Source: Parachlamydia acanthamoebae
Lineage (GTDB): Bacteria > Chlamydiota > Chlamydiia > Chlamydiales > Parachlamydiaceae
Length of the DNA: 64,000 nucleotides
Assembly: GCF_000875975.1 (NCBI RefSeq)
Contig: NZ_BAWW01000003.1
Coordinates: 62,001 to 126,000, forward strand
Reading direction: 5' to 3'
Below the pieces are notes generated by a model that was not told the origin of the DNA, made no database searches, and saw only the letters and a list, made by a program, of their open reading frames with translations. A program made the translations under genes and the position numbers. Numbering within the stretch: the stretch's first letter is position 1; the number at the start of each line of letters is the position of its first letter. Positions 52,717 to 61,182 of this stretch are shown one piece after another.

Positions 52717-53224
52717 TTTGATCTCCTGCCTCTTTAAGATATTTTTCCCATCCTGTACGCATTAATTCAATATGATTGAGGAGTGGGTGTGGCGTATTTT
52801 TGTGTTTAATCGCAATTTCTTCAGCCGCATCGAGAGCTTCAAATCCTTTTTGGATTTGATTGAGGAAAAAAAAGCATTCAGCAGCATAGAAAGAGATATA
52901 CGGATCGTCAATATCTAGCAATGCTGCAAAAGAATAAGCTTCAAGTGCAAGCGTATAGTTTTTTTGAACCTGAAACGTAGCCCCCAAGCCCATCCAATTT
53001 TTTTTGGAATGTGGATCTACAGCTGTCAACAGCTGAAAATAATGGTGCGCCGTTTCATACTTGCCGTGCATATAAAATGCATAAGCAGAACCATACAAAC
53101 ACGAAAGAATCTCCTCAGAGAGAACAGGTCTTTCGTTTAGCTCATTTTTATTGATAAAATCAGAGATCTGCCCGAGAGATTCCTCTAGCTTTTCCACCTG
53201 ACTTTGAGTTTCAGAGATCATCAT
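52697..53224 (-). CDS. SycD/LcrH-type class II T3SS chaperone
   Basis: A 175-residue chaperone for the translocators. Three TPR units are visible: SAYAFYMHGKYETAHHYFQL, GLGATFQVQKNYTLALEAYS and SFYAAECFFFLNQIQKGFEA. The sequence matches the SycD/LcrH/Scc family, in which the concave TPR face binds the N-terminal region of the translocators. It lies between the orphan first gene of the operon and copB, with a 5-base gap and a 20-base overlap respectively. Confidence 0.93.
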   Translation of the reverse strand: MMISETQSQVEKLEESLGQISDFINKNELNERPVLSEEILSCLYGSAYAFYMHGKYETAHHYFQLLTAVDPHSKKNWMGLGATFQVQKNYTLALEAYSFAALLDIDDPYISFYAAECFFFLNQIQKGFEALDAAEEIAIKHKNTPHPLLNHIELMRTGWEKYLKEAGDQNGCSKA

Positions 53225-53229
53225 GGCTT

Positions 53230-53757
53230 TTACCCGCCTGCAATCTTGCGCGCTTTATTGATTTTATCTTCGTGCAAGGGTTTTAAAATACTTCTTGCCA
53301 TTTGATACGTCTCATAACGATCATTTGTCAAGCGCGTAATGGTTTGCATTTGCATTTCGTTTTGAATATTTTGGTCTTCGATCGTCATCCGAATGTTTTC
53401 AACGAGACGATCCCTTTCATCTTTTTTAAAAGATTGCTTATTTTCTGGGATACTCACACCAATTTGCTTGGCTTCTTCTAAAAGCTTTTTTAATTCTTCA
53501 TTTTTTGAACAATCAAATTCACCTTTAGAATTGGTCGCATTGTTGATATTTTGCAAAAGTTTGTGCAGTGTGCTTACTTCCCCTTGCCGTTTTTTTAGGC
53601 TAGAAAATTCTTTGATTGTCTCTTCTTTCAATTGCCGAAGTCTCTCGGTATTGATTAAGAGAAGCAAGGACTCTAAAGACAGATGCTGAGGATCAACATC
53701 CTCTTTGTTCTCTATCGCTTTAGATAAGACCTCAACAACAGCTTGCTGACTTGGCAT
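53230..53757 (-). CDS. Helical protein at the head of the T3SS translocator operon
   Basis: A 175-residue, soluble, helical protein. The start at 53757 is set by AGGAGG five bases upstream; the frame continues to 53775 but that start lies before the ribosome site. The middle and C-terminus are coiled-coil-like (LREL-type heptads; MQMQTITRLTNDRYETYQMA). In Chlamydia an orphan small gene (CT577) lies beside lcrH, copB and copD; by position this could be its counterpart, but no sequence match was established. Likely an accessory factor or chaperone of the translocators. Confidence 0.72.
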   Translation of the reverse strand: MPSQQAVVEVLSKAIENKEDVDPQHLSLESLLLLINTERLRQLKEETIKEFSSLKKRQGEVSTLHKLLQNINNATNSKGEFDCSKNEELKKLLEEAKQIGVSIPENKQSFKKDERDRLVENIRMTIEDQNIQNEMQMQTITRLTNDRYETYQMARSILKPLHEDKINKARKIAGG

Positions 53758-53774
53758 CTTTTCCTCCTGAAGCA

Positions 53775-53822
53775 ATTTAAATTAATAAGGTGCTTATTAA
53801 CTGGCTATTAATTTAAATAGCC
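53775..53822. promoter_or_regulatory. Overlapping inverted repeats in the leader of the T3SS translocator operon
   Basis: Three perfect inverted repeats overlap here: TTAATAAG/CTTATTAA (53782-53800, 3-base loop), GGCTATT/AATAGCC (53803-53822, 6-base loop) and, as an alternative, ATTTAAATTAATA/TATTAATTTAAAT (53775-53787 with 53806-53818). The two short hairpins and the long one exclude each other. The site lies 18-65 bases before the operon's start codon. It may be an operator or an RNA switch, but AT-rich sequence makes chance palindromes more likely. Confidence 0.35.
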
Positions 53823-53993
53823 TGTTTGCTTTGAAAATGAATCATATCAATGCGCTGAATTTAGGTAAAGGTATCTAAGAATTCATTATTAAAGAGCAAA
53901 AGGCCGAATCTGCACTGCCATCCGCAATCTAGATAGTTAAATACCTACGTATTTAAGATGAAATTAAAATTAGTTTATCCCCCCTTCAGCAGC

Positions 53994-54022
53994 TTGATTA
54001 TTATTTTCTTTTTATCTAGTGT
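53994..54022 (+). promoter_or_regulatory. Candidate promoter of the Sel1-repeat gene
   Basis: TTGATT and TAGTGT with a 17-base spacer, 30 bases before the ATG at 54052. AAGGAATTC lies between. The -10 match is weak. Confidence 0.3.
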
Positions 54023-54051
54023 GAAATAAATGGCTTTACTAAGGAATTCTT

Positions 54052-55665
54052 ATGCCCATGCCTGCTTTTTTTTTTCGCATTCTAGGCGCGACACTTCCTC
54101 TTGCTTCACCTCCTTCTGTTCCGTCAGATCACCCTATTCTGGAGAGGAATGCTTCGTCAACGATTTCTGAACCCGCCAAAAATATGCCCGCTGACCAGTC
54201 CACCATACCAGAGACAACGGCTGATGAAGATCTGCAAAAAGGAGCTCTTTATTTTTACGGAAAAGGTGTTCCTCAAGATTATGCTGAGGCGTTCAGGTGG
54301 TATAAAAAATCAGCCGACCGAGGAAATCTTGAAGCCATGACCCTGTTAGGCAATATGTTTATCTTGGGTGAAGGTGTTCCCAAAAACTATGACACAGCTT
54401 TTCAATTGTTTAGCTCGGCCGCACAATCAGGCTATTCTCTGGCACAAAATAATCTCGCAACGATGTACGAAAATGGATGGGCAGTAGAACAAGACATTCC
54501 TAAAGCTCTTGAATTATACCGACAAGCTGCCGAGCAAAAAAACCCTTTTGCTCAAGCGAATTTAGGCCGATTTTACGAAAACGGGATTGGCGTAGAAAAA
54601 AATTTAACTGAGGCATTCAATTACTACCGTGAAGCAGCGGATCAAAATAACCCACAAGGCTTAAATGCAGTGGGTCGGTTCTATCTCGAAGTTTTAAATC
54701 CTAAAGATTACAACAAAGCTCTTGAATATTTTCAAAAAGCAGCCAAATTAAAGTATGTACACTCAGAGAACAATTTAGGAGTCATGTACGAAAATGGATG
54801 GGGCATTCCTTCCAATATTTCAGCCGCACTCGCTGCGTACAAGCAAGCAGCCGACCAAGGAAATCCTTATGCACAAGCTAATTTAGGACGCTTGTATGAA
54901 AGTGGGAAAGGAGTTCAAAAAGATTATACAGAAGCGATTCGGTGGTACCAAAAAGCAGCTGATCAAGGTCTTGACATTGCACAAAATGACCTTGGACGTA
55001 TGTATCAATATGGATGGGGTGTGCCCCAAGATTTCCAGACAGCCCTGAAATTTTACCAAATGGCTGCCAAAAATGGACTAGGCTCTGCCGAGACAAACAT
55101 CGGTGTCATGTATGAAAACGGGATTGGGGTCCAAAAAAATTACGAGCAGGCTTTTAATTGGTATCAGAAAGCAGCTGACCATGAGAATCCAGAAGGACAA
55201 TACAACTTGGCTCTAATGTATGAAAATGGCAGAGGCATCCAACCCAACCTACAAACGGCCGCCCAATATTACCAATTAGCTGCCAGTCAAGGATCAAGTT
55301 TAGCCCAAAATAATTTGGGTGTATTTTATTTAACAGGAAAGGGAGTCGAAAAAGACTTAAAACGAGCCTTTGATCTCTTTACACAAGCCGCCGAGAGTGG
55401 ACACCCCGTCGCAGCTAGCAATTTAGGTCGCTTATACGAAACTGGCAGTGGTGTCCCACAAGATTATTTAAAAGCTTTATACTGGTATCAAAAATCTGCA
55501 GAACAAAATGATCCTCTCGGGTTATACTATTTGGGGCGACTCTACATAAACGGCTTAGGTACACAAAAAAAAGGACAAGAAGGGTTAGATCTTTTTAAAA
55601 GAGCAGCTCGCCTTGGAAATCCTCAAGCTCAAGCTGAGTTGCAAAAGCAAAATTTAAGTTGGTAA
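54052..55665 (+). CDS. Sel1-like repeat protein with 13 repeats
   Basis: A 537-residue protein. After an N-terminal 58-residue leader, possibly a signal sequence (AFFFRILGATLPLASPP), come 13 Sel1-like repeats of 35-36 residues up to about residue 526. Typical units read NNLGVMYENGWGIPSNIS and NLGRLYESGKGVQKDYTEAI, with the A-WY-KAA-QG pattern. These form a helical solenoid for protein binding. In intracellular bacteria such proteins often mediate host contact (as in Legionella LpnE), but many are periplasmic. The next gene follows 9 bases after the stop. The leader is compatible with export. Confidence 0.9.
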   Translation: MPMPAFFFRILGATLPLASPPSVPSDHPILERNASSTISEPAKNMPADQSTIPETTADEDLQKGALYFYGKGVPQDYAEAFRWYKKSADRGNLEAMTLLGNMFILGEGVPKNYDTAFQLFSSAAQSGYSLAQNNLATMYENGWAVEQDIPKALELYRQAAEQKNPFAQANLGRFYENGIGVEKNLTEAFNYYREAADQNNPQGLNAVGRFYLEVLNPKDYNKALEYFQKAAKLKYVHSENNLGVMYENGWGIPSNISAALAAYKQAADQGNPYAQANLGRLYESGKGVQKDYTEAIRWYQKAADQGLDIAQNDLGRMYQYGWGVPQDFQTALKFYQMAAKNGLGSAETNIGVMYENGIGVQKNYEQAFNWYQKAADHENPEGQYNLALMYENGRGIQPNLQTAAQYYQLAASQGSSLAQNNLGVFYLTGKGVEKDLKRAFDLFTQAAESGHPVAASNLGRLYETGSGVPQDYLKALYWYQKSAEQNDPLGLYYLGRLYINGLGTQKKGQEGLDLFKRAARLGNPQAQAELQKQNLSW

Positions 55666-55674
55666 GAGGTTAAC

Positions 55675-56010
55675 ATGGGTATTTTAATTGCAATTTTGTT
55701 AAATACAATCGCTGTTTTTGTTACAGCTCAAATTCTTCCCGGGGTACGCCTGGATAATTTTAGTACGGCACTTGTCGTCGCCGTTGTTTTGGGAGCCATC
55801 AACACATTCATTCGACCCATTATTTTTCTTCTGACCTTACCGATTAATATTTTAACGCTCGGTCTATTCACTTTTGTGATTTTAGGCTTACTTGTTTTGC
55901 TTGTAAGTGCCATTGTTCCAGGCTTTCATGTGGATGGCTTTTGGTGGGCTGTAGCCTTTTCTCTTGTTTTAGCCGTCATTAATAGCGTCATCTCTTCTTT
56001 TGTGCCCTAA
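55675..56010 (+). CDS. YvlD/phage-holin-4-like small membrane protein
   Basis: A 111-residue protein with four membrane segments, of the PF04020 type (mycobacteriophage-holin-like, YvlD). Signature stretches: LLNTIAVFVTAQILPGVRLD, VLGAINTFIRPIIFLLTLPI, NILTLGLFTFVILGLLVLLV and AVINSVISSFVP. Function unknown; not a phage holin in this context. It lies 9 bases after the Sel1-repeat gene, and its stop abuts, with no gap, the stop of the convergent orphan membrane protein. Confidence 0.9.
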   Translation: MGILIAILLNTIAVFVTAQILPGVRLDNFSTALVVAVVLGAINTFIRPIIFLLTLPINILTLGLFTFVILGLLVLLVSAIVPGFHVDGFWWAVAFSLVLAVINSVISSFVP

Positions 56011-57531
56011 TCATTGCAATTCTTCGATCCGTTTAATCCCTGTTTTATCAAGGATTAAGCGGAACTTTTTTAATTCTGCTTGTTTTTTGTTTTCTCCGAT
56101 CTGATATGTGTTTTTCAAGATAATGTTCAAATGATAAACCTTGGGCAACAGCGTGACTCCGACCTGATGTGTTTCGGGATCCACTGTAATGTATTGATAA
56201 TAAGGATTCGAAGCTTTGCGTAAAAAAGAATCGATATTAAACCGAAAAAGGTTGTGGAGTTCATGCCTCCGATTTTCCACGTGGCCATGTTTTCTCTGAA
56301 CATTTACAACTTTCTTATAATAAAACACAGTTTCAGGTCGCTTGAAGGACTCTAATGTTGAATGAAAACCCTTATTGCGCACTTGAACAATTTCGGATGG
56401 CACACTCTTTGAATCCACAAATGTGAAGGACTCTCGAATGGTGCCTAAAATTTCTTCTCGACTTCTAAAACGAATTTTGGTGGTGTAATCAGGAAACCAT
56501 TTCAACGTTTGTCGATAGGACAAGGTTTTTAATCCTTCTTTTAAACGGTCTTTCAAAATGTAAAATGCCACAGTAATCAGAACAAACGGGAATGAATTGA
56601 TGACAAAAACATTTCCTCCCCAAATAAATAAGAGAAGGTAGAAGAACATGGCGATACCAGCCGAAAAACTTCCAATTAAATTTTTAATAGCTGAATCGGA
56701 TGAAAATCTTGTGACCTCCGGGAAAAGGGCTGTCATCACAAATTTTTTCGATAAATTATTTTGATAGGAAATAAATTCATTCTTCAAGCTATCTGGCTTA
56801 TTGGGCTCGGGTTCCTGATTCCTTTCCTGCCTTCTTTTCTTTTCCTGTAGAATGAAGTCACATAGCTCTGCATCAAGCTGCGCAAACTGGGCATTTTTTG
56901 AAAAACGAACCTTCTCTAAGAGAACGGTTAAATAATAATTGATTACATTACTCACAAACTCTTCAACATACGCAAAATAATCCAATGTGACAGGCTGCAC
57001 GGGTAAAACGCTATACTTTTTTTGCACACTTAAATATTCTTGAATCAATTGATCAAGCCCTCGCATAAAGGTTTCTAGTTCTTCCTTTACACTCTCGCCC
57101 TGCACTCCTGACCGATTTGCGTCTAATTGAAAACTTAAAGCTTTTACTTTTTGGCGGATCGAACTGCGCACAATGTTGCCAAACAGTTTCAGTTCATCCT
57201 CAATTTTCTCTTCATTCAAATTCTTATCCATCGCCCACGTCTTTAACCGTGTAAGCGGAGATCGCGCGTCGTGCATATTCAGCAACTGCTCAATGGTAAA
57301 CACAGGCGTTTTGAAACGCACTAAATTGGTTTGATCTTGATAAAACTGCTCGCGCGTATAGGTTTCTTTATTGACTTGAAGAGAGTTTGGAATAAAAAAA
57401 TAGAATTCTTGCGTTTGCGTTGTCTCATCCATATCGGGATGAGAATAAAAATTGGATTTGATTTCAAATTGCAGCTGATCTCGAATCCGTAGGGCTTCCC
57501 CTTTGTCAAATTCCTTCAAGAAACTCTCCAT
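56011..57531 (-). CDS. Large orphan protein with two membrane helices
   Basis: A 506-residue protein, no family recognised. A long soluble N-terminal part with charged helices (residues 1-295) is followed by two closely spaced hydrophobic helices at about 298-340 (AGIAMFFYLLLFIWGGNVFV; FPFVLITVAFYILKDR). The C-terminal 160 residues look beta-rich (VTLLPKVYHLNIILKNTYQI). Such an N-in/C-in hairpin arrangement would leave both ends in the cytoplasm. It stands alone on the minus strand. It starts at 57531 with GAGGGTTCC before the ATG. Confidence 0.75.
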   Translation of the reverse strand: MESFLKEFDKGEALRIRDQLQFEIKSNFYSHPDMDETTQTQEFYFFIPNSLQVNKETYTREQFYQDQTNLVRFKTPVFTIEQLLNMHDARSPLTRLKTWAMDKNLNEEKIEDELKLFGNIVRSSIRQKVKALSFQLDANRSGVQGESVKEELETFMRGLDQLIQEYLSVQKKYSVLPVQPVTLDYFAYVEEFVSNVINYYLTVLLEKVRFSKNAQFAQLDAELCDFILQEKKRRQERNQEPEPNKPDSLKNEFISYQNNLSKKFVMTALFPEVTRFSSDSAIKNLIGSFSAGIAMFFYLLLFIWGGNVFVINSFPFVLITVAFYILKDRLKEGLKTLSYRQTLKWFPDYTTKIRFRSREEILGTIRESFTFVDSKSVPSEIVQVRNKGFHSTLESFKRPETVFYYKKVVNVQRKHGHVENRRHELHNLFRFNIDSFLRKASNPYYQYITVDPETHQVGVTLLPKVYHLNIILKNTYQIGENKKQAELKKFRLILDKTGIKRIEELQ

Positions 57532-57695
57532 GGAACCCTCTTTAACATCGAGCCTTTTTTCTTTACCATTATGAGAACGACCTATTTTGTCAAGGGAGTC
57601 TCTTTATATGTTTATTATTATCACTTTCCTCCATATAATCTGGCGACAGAACAAAGCATGTTGGCTTTACCTATTTTTACTGAAGGAGACTTTAG

Positions 57696-59300
57696 ATGAC
57701 ATACGCCGCAAGCCCTAGTTTTTCCATCCATTTTGCAGCATCCCCAGAAAAAAATAGCTTTTTTAAAACTATTGAATCTGCTGCCGATTTACATGGCCGC
57801 AAAGCATGCTTGATTAAATTAACCTTACTTCCTTTTCAACTCGGACAAGCAACTTTTAATTTTGCCGTTCAAGCCATTAAATTAGCTGGACTTACACTCA
57901 TTCTAAGTGGTGACTACTCACAATCTCTTACAAATCTCTACTGGAAGACTTTAGTCGATTTTAGCAAAAGTGCCATTCGCCTCGCTGTCCGCATTGTGCA
58001 AACTGTAGGCTATGTTTTTGGATATTCAGCCGGCTTGCTTATTCATCCATGCATTGGACGATGGGTTGAAAAACATGTGGATCGGCTAAATGTTTTGAAA
58101 TTTCATTCTTTTTCTAAAGACCTCAAACGCTTTTTTAGCAAGCAACATGGGAATCCCAGTTACTGCCATCACTTTTTTGGTTCCTATTTCCCCGGGGGAA
58201 CTTTCACACAAAAGGCAGGAATCCCCGAAAAACCAGAGAAAGAAAAAGAGGGAATATTCTACGAACCAGACTTTTCTCATGCAGAGGATTTCCACCGCAT
58301 TTTGGGAATTCACCCAGATAACTGTAAACCTGAAAGCAATATCACCAGGCGTTTTAAAAAGCTTTCCCTCCTGTATCACCCAGATAAAAATCCTGGTAAT
58401 CCTGATGCCGAAGAAAAATACAAGATGATCACTAATGCGCGGGACAAATTAAAAGCTAACCCGCGCTCTCGGACATCATTTACATCTAAGGAACCTTTAC
58501 ATTCTACTGATCATTCCACCACTACAACTTCCCTGGACAATCCTCCAGACATCGTCATGCCCACCCAAGGCCTTTCGGAAGAAGATTTTGTTAAACACGC
58601 AGGGAAAACGCTTTTTGAAATTTGTGTATTGAGTGAAATTCCCCAAATAGGCACTCAGAAAGTCCAAGATAAATATCGGGATTTGATCGAAGCAATTGAT
58701 ACTTACAAGACAACGCATTCTGCACTTGATTTGAAACTCCGCAAGCAGTTGGATGAAATTGTAGAGCTTATTCGCTTTCATGAAACCTTTATTAAAGATT
58801 TTACCCTCTCCCCTACCATGCTTTTTCTCGGTAGACAAGATCCAAGTATTCTGCAAAAACAGATCGACGACTTAGTCAAAATAAAGCCCAAGCACCTCAA
58901 AAACTTCAAGCGGTTGCCCGAAAATTCAAACGTCGCTTTAGCAAACCTCATTTTAAGCTATCGCTATTATGAAAAGGTTTCCGCACTGTACCTTTTAATT
59001 GCGCATCACTATTACCAGCAAAAAAAACAGTCCATGGGCTATTATAAGGTGCGAGACTATCGAGAACATGTTGCATCTGAGTTTTTTCAATACCACAAAG
59101 TCATCATTAACACAAAATGTAAGGACAAACTTTTTCAAGGATATGCACAAAAAGATCCTAGCCATCCTGCTCCGCTTTATTTAAGCTATTGTCAGTTCTT
59201 TTTGAATGATTTAACTGAGTCTGCTCGCCAAAATTCCCGCAGAATGCTTACTGGGGGAGATTTTCTTAAACTAATGCTGTTTTCCAAAATTTTAATCTAA
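57696..59300 (+). CDS. J-domain protein with hydrophobic N-terminal region (candidate effector or membrane co-chaperone)
   Basis: A 534-residue protein with AAGGAGAC before the ATG. A J domain sits in the middle, about 197-256 (EDFHRILGIHPDN, RRFKKLSLLYHPDKNPGNPD), with the HPD motif that stimulates Hsp70 at 228-230. The first 135 residues contain hydrophobic segments at about 55-72 and 98-118 (AIKLAGLTLILSG; VQTVGYVFGYSAGLLIHP). After the J domain is a helical region of about 275 residues without known domains. It lacks the Gly/Phe and zinc-finger parts of DnaJ, so it is not the housekeeping co-chaperone. It is either a membrane-tethered co-chaperone or an effector that recruits host Hsp70. 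Confidence 0.85.
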   Translation: MTYAASPSFSIHFAASPEKNSFFKTIESAADLHGRKACLIKLTLLPFQLGQATFNFAVQAIKLAGLTLILSGDYSQSLTNLYWKTLVDFSKSAIRLAVRIVQTVGYVFGYSAGLLIHPCIGRWVEKHVDRLNVLKFHSFSKDLKRFFSKQHGNPSYCHHFFGSYFPGGTFTQKAGIPEKPEKEKEGIFYEPDFSHAEDFHRILGIHPDNCKPESNITRRFKKLSLLYHPDKNPGNPDAEEKYKMITNARDKLKANPRSRTSFTSKEPLHSTDHSTTTTSLDNPPDIVMPTQGLSEEDFVKHAGKTLFEICVLSEIPQIGTQKVQDKYRDLIEAIDTYKTTHSALDLKLRKQLDEIVELIRFHETFIKDFTLSPTMLFLGRQDPSILQKQIDDLVKIKPKHLKNFKRLPENSNVALANLILSYRYYEKVSALYLLIAHHYYQQKKQSMGYYKVRDYREHVASEFFQYHKVIINTKCKDKLFQGYAQKDPSHPAPLYLSYCQFFLNDLTESARQNSRRMLTGGDFLKLMLFSKILI

Positions 59301-59309
59301 GAGGTTGCA

Positions 59310-59918
59310 ATGGGAAATAAACCAAAAATTTTAGCTTTTGCTGGAAGCCTAAGAAAAGATTCTTTCAATAAAAAATTGGTCAAAATTGCGATAGAAGGAG
59401 CCAAACACTCGGGTGTAGAAGTCACTTATCTAGACTTAGCAGACTACCCACTCCCCTTATATGATGGCGATTTAGAACAAAGACAAGGCCTTCCAGACAA
59501 TGCTAAAGCCCTCAAAAAAATCTTTCTTGCACACCAAGGTTTTTTAATTTCTTCTCCCGAGTACAATAGCTCGCTTCCAGGAACATTTAAAAATATGATC
59601 GACTGGGTGTCTAGACCTTCGCCCGACGAGCCTGAATATTTAGCTCCCTATAAAGGGAAGGCGGCTGCCATTATGAGCGCTTCACCGAGTCACTTGGGAG
59701 GGCTTCGCGGATTGGTCCATCTTAGAGCCATGCTGGAAAATATTTTCATTTATGTGTTACCTGAGCAGGTTTGGATTGCACATGCAGATGAAGCTTTCAA
59801 TGCGGATGGACAATTAAAAGATGTAAAAGAGCAACAAAAAGCAATTCAAGAGGGAAAGAACCTCGCGGATTTTGTTTTGAAATTACACGCTCCTTTACCT
59901 GAGGGTTCTCACCTGTGA
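59310..59918 (+). CDS. NADPH-dependent FMN reductase
   Basis: A 202-residue flavodoxin-like enzyme of the NADPH-dependent FMN reductase/azoreductase family. It has the FMN-phosphate loop LAFAGSLRKDSFNKKL, the LPLYDGDLE segment and the flavin/dimer motif SSPEYNSSLPGTFKNMIDWV. It reduces flavins or quinones with NAD(P)H. It starts 9 bases after the J-domain gene, and its stop overlaps the Nudix start by 4 bases (GTGA), so the two enzymes are translationally coupled. Confidence 0.93.
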   Translation: MGNKPKILAFAGSLRKDSFNKKLVKIAIEGAKHSGVEVTYLDLADYPLPLYDGDLEQRQGLPDNAKALKKIFLAHQGFLISSPEYNSSLPGTFKNMIDWVSRPSPDEPEYLAPYKGKAAAIMSASPSHLGGLRGLVHLRAMLENIFIYVLPEQVWIAHADEAFNADGQLKDVKEQQKAIQEGKNLADFVLKLHAPLPEGSHL

Positions 59919-60412
59919 GAGAATGTGCCCTAGGTATTGTCTTTTCTAAAGATCGATCTAAAGTACTTTTAATCAAAAGACGTGATATCCCCATCTGGGT
60001 TTTACCAGGAGGGGGAATTGATGATCACGAGACTCCAGCCGATGCGGCTGTACGTGAAGTCTTTGAAGAAAGCGGCTTGCGGGTTAAACTTATACGAAAA
60101 ACGGGAGAATATGCTCCCGTTAATCTTTTAACTGCGCGCACGCATGTCTATGAATGTTATCCAATCGGTGGAACTCCACAAAGTGGAGATGAATCTCTGG
60201 AAACCGCTTTTTTTGCTTTAGATGAACTGCCAAAACCTTTTTTAGAGCTGCATCTTGAGTGGATCGCGGATGCTCTCTTAAATCGTTCTCACGTGATTGA
60301 AAAGCCAATTGCATCCGTCACTTATTGGAGAGTGGTGAAGTTTTTCTTTCTCCACCCTCTCATTGTTCTGCGTGCTCTGTTTGCAAGAATCGGTTTCCCC
60401 ATTAATTCTTAA
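59915..60412 (+). CDS. Nudix hydrolase
   Basis: A 165-residue hydrolase of nucleoside-diphosphate derivatives. The Nudix box is complete: the GX5E part is GGIDDHE, followed by TPADAAVREVFEESGL with the REVFEESG core. It begins with GTG, overlapping the reductase stop by 4 bases. The C-terminal stretch (VVKFFFLHPLIVLRALFARI) is hydrophobic/basic and may be an amphipathic membrane-binding helix, unusual for the family. The substrate is unknown. The stop overlaps by 4 bases that of the convergent SOD gene. Confidence 0.93.
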   Translation: MRECALGIVFSKDRSKVLLIKRRDIPIWVLPGGGIDDHETPADAAVREVFEESGLRVKLIRKTGEYAPVNLLTARTHVYECYPIGGTPQSGDESLETAFFALDELPKPFLELHLEWIADALLNRSHVIEKPIASVTYWRVVKFFFLHPLIVLRALFARIGFPINS

Positions 60413-60990
60413 TGGTGATGGTGGTGGGCATGTGCATGATCATGGTCGTGATCGTGTGCATGGTCGTGATCCGTCGCATCTTGCTTCTTCGCACGTTCTC
60501 TCGCTTCTTCCCATTCTTTTAATTTCAGCTGTTCCATTTTGCACTCATATCCTTCAACGTGGAATAACAACTTAAATTTTTCCCACTGATCTTGGAAATT
60601 CTTAACCATTTTGATATCGATATTTTGCTTAATTCCCACAATCAAAAAGAGTAAACGGTGAGCCATCACCACTTTCTTGGTTGAATCTTCTTCATCTGGT
60701 TTAATTTTTTGCTGTAGGAAATAAGTGGTAATCAATTCTGAGACTTTATTCGATTCTGTCTCTTTTGTCATAATCCAGCGAACAAATTCATTCTTATCGT
60801 GTAGTGTCGTAAATTTGTTATCTGTCAGGACCGTGATCCCTTTGACCATCGTTTCCACATACTGATCGATCTGATCGTAAATCATGTTATCGTGGTAGAT
60901 TCCACATGGCATTTGGCAATGGGAATAAAGGGGTGATCCCCAAGCGAGCAAAGCAAAGATTCCTGAAGCTAATAGATGTTTTTTTATCAT
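60409..60990 (-). CDS. sodN: Nickel superoxide dismutase with signal peptide and His-rich C-terminal tail
   Basis: Superoxide dismutase of the nickel type (Sod_Ni). The family's nickel hook, HCxxPCGxY at the mature N-terminus, is present exactly as HCQMPCGIY (residues 24-32), directly after a signal peptide (1-23, ending SPLYS). Cleavage by signal peptidase would leave His1, Cys2 and Cys6 free to bind nickel without a separate SodX peptidase. A helical body follows, with conserved-type sequence (MAHRLLFLIVGIKQNIDI). The C-terminus has a repeated Asp-His/Ala-His tail ending in five His, likely for metal storage or delivery. Export to the periplasm is predicted. Ni-SODs are otherwise known mainly from actinomycetes, cyanobacteria and marine bacteria. 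No sodX or nickel importer was found nearby. Confidence 0.88.
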   Translation of the reverse strand: MIKKHLLASGIFALLAWGSPLYSHCQMPCGIYHDNMIYDQIDQYVETMVKGITVLTDNKFTTLHDKNEFVRWIMTKETESNKVSELITTYFLQQKIKPDEEDSTKKVVMAHRLLFLIVGIKQNIDIKMVKNFQDQWEKFKLLFHVEGYECKMEQLKLKEWEEARERAKKQDATDHDHAHDHDHDHAHAHHHHH

Positions 60991-61182
60991 TGTGCGTTTC
61001 CTGTCTTTAATTTCAAAAGAGTCATATCGAATATCAAATGAGCTTTTTACCTGAATGTTAAAAATTACTCAATAGATTCCCTCTTCCTTTCAAAAAAAAG
61101 AAGATTCACACAACCACTAGCCTTTTTATAGAAAGCATGATAGGATTGTTCTACTTAAATCAAGTTTCACGAAGGTAAGAGT

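Noticed and set aside
54220-55640. Regular repeats that might suggest a CRISPR array or tandem DNA repeat
   Set aside because: They are the coding sequence of 13 Sel1-like protein repeats of about 108 bases, diverged at DNA level. No CRISPR array was found in the window.
55675-56010. Prophage remnant, because of the holin-like family name
   Set aside because: PF04020-type proteins are common chromosomal membrane proteins, and no phage genes lie nearby.
60413-60480. Repeated CATGGTCGTGATC-like sequence
   Set aside because: It encodes the His-rich C-terminal tail of the nickel SOD and needs no separate explanation.
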